From Nageia nagi (Eukaryota; Pinophyta), in assembly GCA_050084985.1 (NCBI GenBank), contig JBITNC010000001.1, forward strand, positions 75,826,001 to 75,890,000: a DNA stretch of 64,000 nt, written 5' to 3'. The notes below the pieces were generated by a model that searched no databases, was not told the DNA's origin, and worked only from the letters and a program-made list of their open reading frames with translations. The position numbers were made by a program, and so were the translations under genes. Below are positions 58,206 to 64,000 of the stretch, piece after piece. How positions within the stretch are numbered: the first letter of the stretch is position 1; each line of letters opens with the position of its first letter.

Positions 58206-59010
58206 CAATTATTGTTTGAAATTATGGTTGTTCTCTTTCTTTTTCCTCAGGTTCAGCAGATGATATGATTTTGAATAAAGATATTATATTTTTCACAAAA
58301 ACACATGAGACTAGCACAAAGTTGCTCCTCTTATATACAAGCTACTCATGGTTGTATGCAAAAATATCGAAGACTCAACATGGTTCCAAAGGCTTGGGAG
58401 TTGTTGCTTGTTTGTTACAGGATCATCTTATCTCTTCTATACATTTGGAATGCTTAAATTCTCATGCTAGATTTATATGAATCTCTTTGGATAGAAATCC
58501 ACCACTCAATCGACTCTATATATCAATGTGCTACTTTCCTCCATCCCACTCTTCATATGCAATGACATCAAATGGAGATTCACCATATTTAGATCCTTTT
58601 TCATAAATTTTTAACTTCTCTACCCTTGAGTGATATTACTAGTGGATGATTTCAATGCACGTATAAGTATTGCACATTGCTCTATATTTGATATCTTTTC
58701 AGATCCATTGTGTCTATAAGATGTTGATCATGATACTTTGGGAATTTTTCATTACTCAGTTGATGTAGAAACTATTATCACACCCTATGGTAAGAACCTA
58801 ATTAACCTTGACAGATCTCATGATCTAATCATTTTAAATGGTATTAAGCAGTTCCCCTTTCCAGTAATTTTACATATTTTCCATATGTTGGTGATATTAG
58901 TGTAGTTGATTATGTGATGGTTAACCTACCTTTTTCCTTAACCATATCTGATTTATGTATCTCAAGTGTACCTCCTTTATTAGATCATGCCTTCCTCACC
59001 TTTAACCTTC
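58206..59010 (+). pseudogene. LINE AP endonuclease domain, decayed
   Basis: Pieces of the exonuclease-endonuclease-phosphatase fold are visible: GLGVVACLLQDHL (58398 on), LYISMCYFPPSHS, a GDFNAR-like VDDFNARISIA (58640), LIILNGIKQFPF, FTYFPYVGDISVVDYVMV and finally PPLLDHAFLTF. These correspond to the 'G.A....', 'GDFNAR', 'NG...F...S..FT', 'S.VDY...' and 'SDH' blocks of LINE endonucleases. The catalytic Gly-Asp of GDFN is altered to VDD in this reading, and the final S/DH is LDH. Confidence 0.75.
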
Positions 59011-59569
59011 TATTTGTTTCCAAACTAGAACTTACCTCTCCACCTCCTCCCAAAATAATTAAAAAAATCCACTTTAACTTTAGTTATGATGATGTATACA
59101 TAGAAAAACTTAAATCCTATCTTATCCATATTCACACAATTTAAGATCCTATTGAAAGAGAACTATTTTTCTAAAGCATTATGGTTGGAAGTTGTTGAGT
59201 CCTTTCACCATACCACTTGTTCTTTCCATCAGTCTCATGGCTATTTACCTCTTAACTCATGGTTTGATACTGAATGCAAAGCTTTACATAGGCTCACCAG
59301 ATCAATAAGCCATCTTGATCCCTTAAATTACAAGCTAGCCCAAAATCACTATCATTCTTTTCTTAGGAAGAAATTATATGCATGCTTAAGCTTAACCATA
59401 GTCACTTTTGGTGTATGTTTCTACCCAAAAAGAAAACATGTCCCATTTTTTATCCTCACACTTGGTACAACTATGCTAGCTCACTCTATGATATTCCAAA
59501 CCATGCCCCATTTATCTCCAACCCACAACCATCACATTGTAGTTTCTTCACTGATGGAATAATTTTTTA

Positions 59570-60600
59570 TGCTATTCGTAAGCTACATACTGGTAAAGCA
59601 ACTAATATTGAAAATTTGAAGCATAGTTTCTTTAAACATAGCCCTAGAATCTTGGCTTGAGCTATTATGGTTGGTCATACTCTTGTAAATTTTTTTGCAA
59701 CGATTCTTAATATTTTTATCTCTGAATTTGTTGAGGCTAAGAAACTTCATTCAAAGGGATAGGTAGGTTTTAGAAGAAATCATCATACCTATGATCACAT
59801 TCTAAACTCTTAAAGTTATCATTAAAGAAGCTAAAGCTAATAAACATAAGGTCTATTATTGTTTTGTAGAATTCAGAAAAGCATTTGATATTGTTCCTAG
59901 ATAGTTACTACTTTAGAGGTTGAAGGATTTAGGAATTTTAGAGGAGGTTACTTTGTTAGTTATGACCTTGTATGAAAAATTCATTGGATAGGTTAAAATT
60001 GTATCTACTAGAACACAAGTTGTTCATAACATTATAGAGGTTAACCAAGGCTTCCCACTTTCACCTACACTCTTTGGATAGTATATTGATGAATTAGAGG
60101 TGCTCATTATGGTCTCTCTAGCTAAGAGTACAAGTTATTTACTTTTTGGTAGTGTTATTTTCATTTTGTGATTTGTTGATGATATTATCCTAAGAGCACA
60201 CATAGCAATAGAATTTCAACAACAACTAGACATACTTGGCACTTACTCTAAATCACATGGATTAGAAGTTAATATCTAGAAAATAAAGATTATGATATTC
60301 AATCTACCCAAGAAAGATATCTCTTTTGTTCACATCACATACAAAGGGAAGGCTATTGATATTGTCATATCATACACATACTTGGGAGTTCTTTTCGTAG
60401 GACCTACCTTCAACATGATCCCTACATCCCAAGAAAGGTTAAACAAAGGTTATGTTAGCTTAGCCTCTTTGGATAAGCAATCCTTTCAGCTTAGTATAAA
60501 GATCAAACTCTTTCACACTCTTGTTACCCCTACATTGCTTTATGGTTGTGAAGTTTGGATCCCTAGCCTTAATCACTTGGGTTGGTCTCGTATTGAAAGG
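59570..60600 (+). pseudogene. LINE reverse transcriptase, decayed
   Basis: With frame changes one reads AIRKLHTGKATNIENLKHSF, VGFRRNHHTYDHIL, YYCFVEFRKAFDIVPR, LLVMTLYEKF, VNQGFPLSPTLFG and IL*FVDDIIL, with the catalytic Asp-Asp at 60178-60183. Then come the open frame KIKIMIFNLPKKDISF, YTYLGVLF, and the thumb LVTPTLLYGCEVWIP. This is the canonical LINE RT order ('QAGFR', 'DF.KAFD', 'QG.PLSP.LF', 'YADD', 'K.KVM.F', 'YLG', 'LLYG.E.W'). The palm motif YADD is FVDD and is preceded by a stop. The tail breaks at WSRIER, where the hAT-like element is inserted. Confidence 0.9.
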
Positions 60601-61482
60601 CATAGGTGGTCTCTTAATAGAAAGCATTCAAAACACGTACGTGCATAGACTTATTAAAAAATCCCCTATTTTTAAAATTTACCATCTCCCATTTTAATTT
60701 ATTAAACCCCTCATGGCAAACTCCTATATAATAAATAAAAACCCTTTTTAAAAACTCATAATTTTACAGAAAAAATTGAATCAATTTTTAATACCTCTTA
60801 GTAGTTTTACCATTTCATAAATGTATAATATTTTCTTCAACAATAGAAAATTTGACTTGGACATGGGCCTCAGAGACCAAGGGTTCCACCTCTACTACAT
60901 AGTTAATATTATATTTTCACTCTTTATCTATGCTTAATACGATCTCTTCTTAACCAACCACAGCTACATTGTACTCTTCTTTAGCTAGATGTTGTAAGAA
61001 AACTTTGTAAGCTTTGGAATATATAACAATGGTATCTTATATGAAGATAACCTTATCCATATTGATAGTAGACATCCTTCCTTGGTTGATCATGTAAATT
61101 CATCCAATGTATTTAAAATAATTTAATTTTATAAAAAGATAAATAAATTAATTAATTTAATATATTGGAATCAATTCAATAATAAAATAATATTTTAATT
61201 ATTTTATAATATTAAAATTGTAGATAAATAGAAGAATAATATTATCATATCGGGGGGATTTGGGTATGCTAACTAGATAAAATACCATCCAATTCCTATT
61301 TTACCACCCCCTTAAAAACCCCTTCCCTTTTGGTAACCCCCCACCCTTGCTAAGGCCCCTAGTAAAACCCCCTCCCCTTATAAAATACATATCAAAATAC
61401 CAATACTTTAGATTGATATAAAAAATACCCCCTCATAGCACTTACATGTTATTTACCATTTTCAAGTAACAGACCCCCTGTG
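60601..61482. mobile_element. hAT-like non-autonomous DNA transposon, 882 bp
   Basis: It is flanked by a perfect 8-bp duplication, TTGAAAGG (60593-60600 and 61483-61490), the length typical of hAT elements. Its ends are imperfect inverted repeats: CATAGGTGGTCTCTTA on the left and, on the minus strand from the right end, CACAGGGGGTCTGTTA. The LINE frame resumes after it (...WSRIER / VERVLISMLSKFI...). The interior is rich in C-runs (ACCCCTC, CCACCCCC, CCCCCTCCCC) and has no coding region, so it must depend on a transposase encoded elsewhere. Confidence 0.85.
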
Positions 61483-62300
61483 TTGAAAGGGTCCTCATCT
61501 CAATGTTATCCAAGTTCATTATTTTTAAAAGAACTATTCCACATCCCATCATTCTAGCTAAGTTTGGTGCTCACCCATTATTTATAGCAACATCATTTCA
61601 TATTGTCTCTTTATTGTATAGATTCCCTTGTATGCCAAATATGAGAAGATATCCATATTTAGCATTGCACTCCTCCAAATAGTTAGTTAATTAAGGGTTA
61701 AAAATTGTTAGTATGCTCAAACTACTTCTCTACTTCAATCTCTTGTCTTAGACATCATGATACTTCCTCCTATTAAGTCATCGATCAATACATTGTATTC
61801 CAATAAGGAAATTCAAGATGAGATCTACTCAGCATATATAAAAACTACTTGAACTTATCTAAAGGAACCTCTTTCGCAAAAATTGCTCCATTACTCTCAC
61901 TTTTATCTCCAAGTAGAGAATGGATTGATCACTACTCCAAAACATAACTTGATACAAATTCCACATGACCTCAAGTTTCCTCTAGCTCAACAACAAGTTT
62001 TCTCCCACTAGCTGTGTATTGAGATAGATCATCACCTCCCTAGAGATCAACGTATTTGTATATTGTGCAATCTTGATATGGAATCCGAGGAGCATTTCAT
62101 TTTCACTTGTCCTATCTACTATGATATATGAGGTAGATATTATTTCTTATTTAGAGAAACTCATACAAGAAGTATTGGATTAATTATGAAGACCAACGAT
62201 GCATTATCCTTTTCATCCGAGAATTATTCAATCTCAAAAAAGAACTACTTAGTAATAGTTTACAAAGGATAACAAGATCCTGACTTATCACTTTATTCTT
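61483..62300 (+). pseudogene. LINE ORF2 C-terminal region with Cys/His motif
   Basis: The frame continues as VERVLISMLSKFIIFKRTIP, HPIILAKFGAHPLFIATSFH and YLALHSSK, then decays. Near 62040-62110, REQRICILCNLDMESEEHFI then FTCPIYYDI forms a C-x2-C...H-x4-C motif, the zinc-binding tail of many LINE ORF2 proteins. Further frame (RYYFLFRETHTRSIGLIMKT) follows to about 62280. The fit to the RT broken at 60600 shows it is the same element. Confidence 0.82.
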
Positions 62301-62689
62301 CTAGCCTCCAAAACAAATGACCAAGAAATGCCAGGGTGATCACAAAGATACAATAAGAACCTCTCGTCATCGACTCCAACATGGACCATGTACAATGACA
62401 TCAAACTCTTATATCACTCACTTCTTTGCACCATTGAATTTTGGGATAAATCCTAGATTCATAGACCTTGTTTATAATTTTTTATACAATTTATTATTTT
62501 TCTTATTTTATTTTCTCTAGAGTTGCATTAAGCACTCTCAATGCTTTGTATATATCCTACTTTACAATCCTATTGACCTTCTTTGATCACCAATGGAAAT
62601 TAATACAAATTCAATTCAATTATGGTTGAGATTACATCCTATTCAATCTTTGTGTTAAAAGTAGATCATGAATTGCATGAGGAAAATTA
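62301..62689 (+). other. LINE 3' untranslated region and spacer
   Basis: The frame 62317-62520 has no domain. AATTCAATTCAATTATGG near 62612 is a candidate 3' simple tail. Beyond it the second LINE tail begins. Confidence 0.4.
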
Positions 62690-63610
62690 TGTCAAATAGT
62701 TGATAATAATTAGTGTAGTATTTTATCACTATCTTAACCCACCAAATTAACAACATATACAATATATTAATAGTGATGAAATCATGAGGAATGGTCATGA
62801 AATCAAGATGAATGATCAAGTGAAATATGGAATGAGGCTAAAAAAAATTTTCAAGAAATCTTAGGAGAAACATATTGGCTGAGAAGTAATGAATAAGATA
62901 TAATAGAGTGGGGTCATGGAAAACTTGGGATCTTTACAACAAAATTGGTTTGCTCTAAATTGAAAGTAAAGCTTTGAGATAGTATATATTATAAAATTAT
63001 AAAATAATAAATTTAGATCATCTTAGGCTACCTATGATTATCTACAAACTTTCCTAAATCACCAACATATTAAGAAAGTTTAGGTAAAATACTATGATAC
63101 ATGTCTTGGTGTTTAGAATATATGAAACAACATAACCCTTTTAAATAACAATGAAATAAAATTACAATTTACAAATAAAGTAACTCAAAATATTTAGAGA
63201 GATGGTAATATAAAAAATAAAAGAAAATTAGTCTTATATAAACATATCATTAATCCAAAACTTGAACATCCATCTTATCTATATATGATTATCAATCTTA
63301 GAAAGAAATTTTGGATTGAAAAATTAATAAATAATTCACATAATCTTCATAGTGAGATTGGAATATGGAAAATTCCAAAAATACCCTTATCTTAAATTTT
63401 TTATAATTTTAGTAATATAGATGCCACAAAATATGAGATTCATTTTCTCCTTTCTTGTGAACTTTAGAAATACATTAGACAAAGCTAAAAAAATATTGAT
63501 AATCATAGTTTGATCCTTGAATTCTTAAATCAATATAACAAAATAAGATTGATAATTTTATTATACATCTTAATTCTAGTAGAAATAATTATTCAAATAA
63601 ATATTGGATA
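62690..63610 (+). pseudogene. LINE ORF2 C-terminal fragment, second copy of the 18.8-kb family
   Basis: Collinear with 18840-19830 at DNA level (GAGTGGGGTCATGGAAA, CTTGGGATCTTTACAA, ATAAACATATCATTAATCCA, ATTGATAATCATAGTTTGAT). The Cys/His tail reads with stops around 63415-63470. It lacks the RT and endonuclease. The two copies differ at many positions, indicating independent old insertions of one family or an old segmental duplication. Confidence 0.6.
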
Positions 63611-63624
63611 TATTCATTATTAAA

Positions 63625-63850
63625 TGCAAAAATATGGGTCCACTTTATGGTCAAAAAGTATATGCTTTTTCTTTGATTTCTAGTTTGTTCATAATTGATC
63701 TCAAAATTTGAAGCACTTAGAGATGGAATCTTGAAAATGTCACTTTAATACAAATGTTGTGTTCAAGTATGATTTTCAAATATGTAATTTATTCCAATAC
63801 CCATATGATATAAATTAAACTTTTATAGACATGTATAAAAACCATTGTTT
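63625..63850. repeat. Diverged relative of the 1.19-kb duplicated unit
   Basis: TGGGTCCACTTTATGG, ATTGATCTCAAAATTTGAAGCA and ATTTATTCCAATAC occur in the same order and spacing as in 47430-47660 and 48620-48850, with many substitutions between. Confidence 0.75.
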
Positions 63851-63920
63851 AAAAGTTACTGTTGATTAAGATTGTGTAATATATGCACCGTGAGCAATCT
63901 TAACCAAAGTAAATCATGAA

Positions 63921-63940
63921 CAGACTATAGTGATAGTCTG
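63921..63940. repeat. Perfect 8-bp hairpin near the window end
   Basis: CAGACTAT and ATAGTCTG flank a four-base loop (AGTG). The surrounding 63880-64000 has more CpG and GC than the preceding sequence (GCACCGTGAGC, AAGGTCGGTTCC, TGGGCGTAG). It may belong to a feature beyond the window. Confidence 0.75.
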
Positions 63941-64000
63941 ATCTCCAGAGAAGGTCGGTTCCTTATCTATTGGGCGTAGAAAAAGTAACAGGAAAGGAAA

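Larger units (their letters stand above)
57326..62625 (+). mobile_element. LINE (non-LTR retrotransposon), decayed, split by a hAT-like element
   Basis: In order: an ORF1-like region with coiled coil and nucleic-acid-binding block (57326-58200), an AP-type endonuclease (58206-59010), a linker, a reverse transcriptase (59570-60600), an 882-bp foreign insertion (60601-61482), and the ORF2 C-terminus with a Cys/His motif (61483-62280). Removing the insertion restores the RT tail. Stops and frameshifts occur throughout. The 5' start and 3' end are approximate; no target duplication or poly-A tail was confirmed, although AATTCAATTCAAT near 62612 could be the tail. Confidence 0.85.

Noticed and set aside
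1-64000. CRISPR array, bacterial operon, phage or defence island
   Set aside because: There are no regularly spaced short repeats, ribosome-binding sites or closely packed ORFs. Spliced plant gene structure and plant retroelements exclude a prokaryotic origin.
1-64000. tRNA, rRNA or snRNA genes
   Set aside because: No complete cloverleaf or conserved rRNA/snRNA block was seen. Pol III box-like motifs occur only inside dispersed repeats.

Overview
The window is an AT-rich piece of land-plant nuclear DNA, probably from a large transposon-rich genome such as that of a gymnosperm. This rests on three things: a spliced plant-type MATE transporter gene, Ty1/copia and Ty3/gypsy LTR retrotransposons primed by initiator-tRNA-Met-like sites, and LINEs. 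No prokaryotic operon, CRISPR array, tRNA or rRNA gene was seen. Most transposon reading frames carry many stops, often where the family has Gln (CAA/CAG) or Trp (TGG). That suggests long-term C-to-T decay of methylated DNA.

Layout. 1-2.6 kb: non-coding, ending in three copies of a 192-bp tandem repeat. 2.98-11.06 kb: an 8.1-kb Ty1/copia element with both LTRs, a primer-binding site and a 5-bp target duplication (CTTTC), but with the core of its reverse transcriptase deleted. 11-24 kb: a mosaic of broken elements, namely a copia fragment, foldback MITEs, two different LINE 3' fragments, a small LTR-pair element with no coding capacity, and minisatellites. 24.3-24.8 kb: a solo LTR (target duplication CAAAT) inside an older dispersed repeat. 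25.1-34.96 kb: a degenerate Ty3/gypsy element on the minus strand. Its gag gene is split by a second, nested minus-strand LTR element (28.78-33.63 kb) that itself carries an internal tandem duplication. 35.4-37.1 kb: a SINE-like repeat, a promoter-like segment with a small ORF, and a 471-bp MULE-type element with a perfect 9-bp target duplication and an unusually CpG-rich interior. 40.3-44.5 kb: an LTR pair enclosing an acidic Gag-like ORF but no recognisable polymerase. 45.9-49.1 kb: a foldback MITE, then a near-identical 1.19-kb tandem duplication.

51.99-56.24 kb holds the only intact gene. It is an eight-exon, minus-strand MATE/DETOXIFICATION transporter of 498 residues with every splice junction in phase. 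57.3-62.6 kb is a LINE with ORF1, AP endonuclease, reverse transcriptase and a cysteine/histidine tail. It is interrupted in the RT ORF by an 882-bp hAT-like element flanked by the 8-bp duplication TTGAAAGG. 62.7-63.85 kb holds another LINE tail and a diverged relative of the 1.19-kb duplicated unit.

Apart from the MATE gene, the window is a nested record of transposition. Target duplications and interrupted frames allow several insertions to be ordered. No unambiguous undescribed biological system was found. The best candidates for novelty are the possible Pack-MULE at 36.65 kb, the polymerase-less LTR element with an unknown ORF at 40-44 kb, and the hAT-in-LINE insertion.
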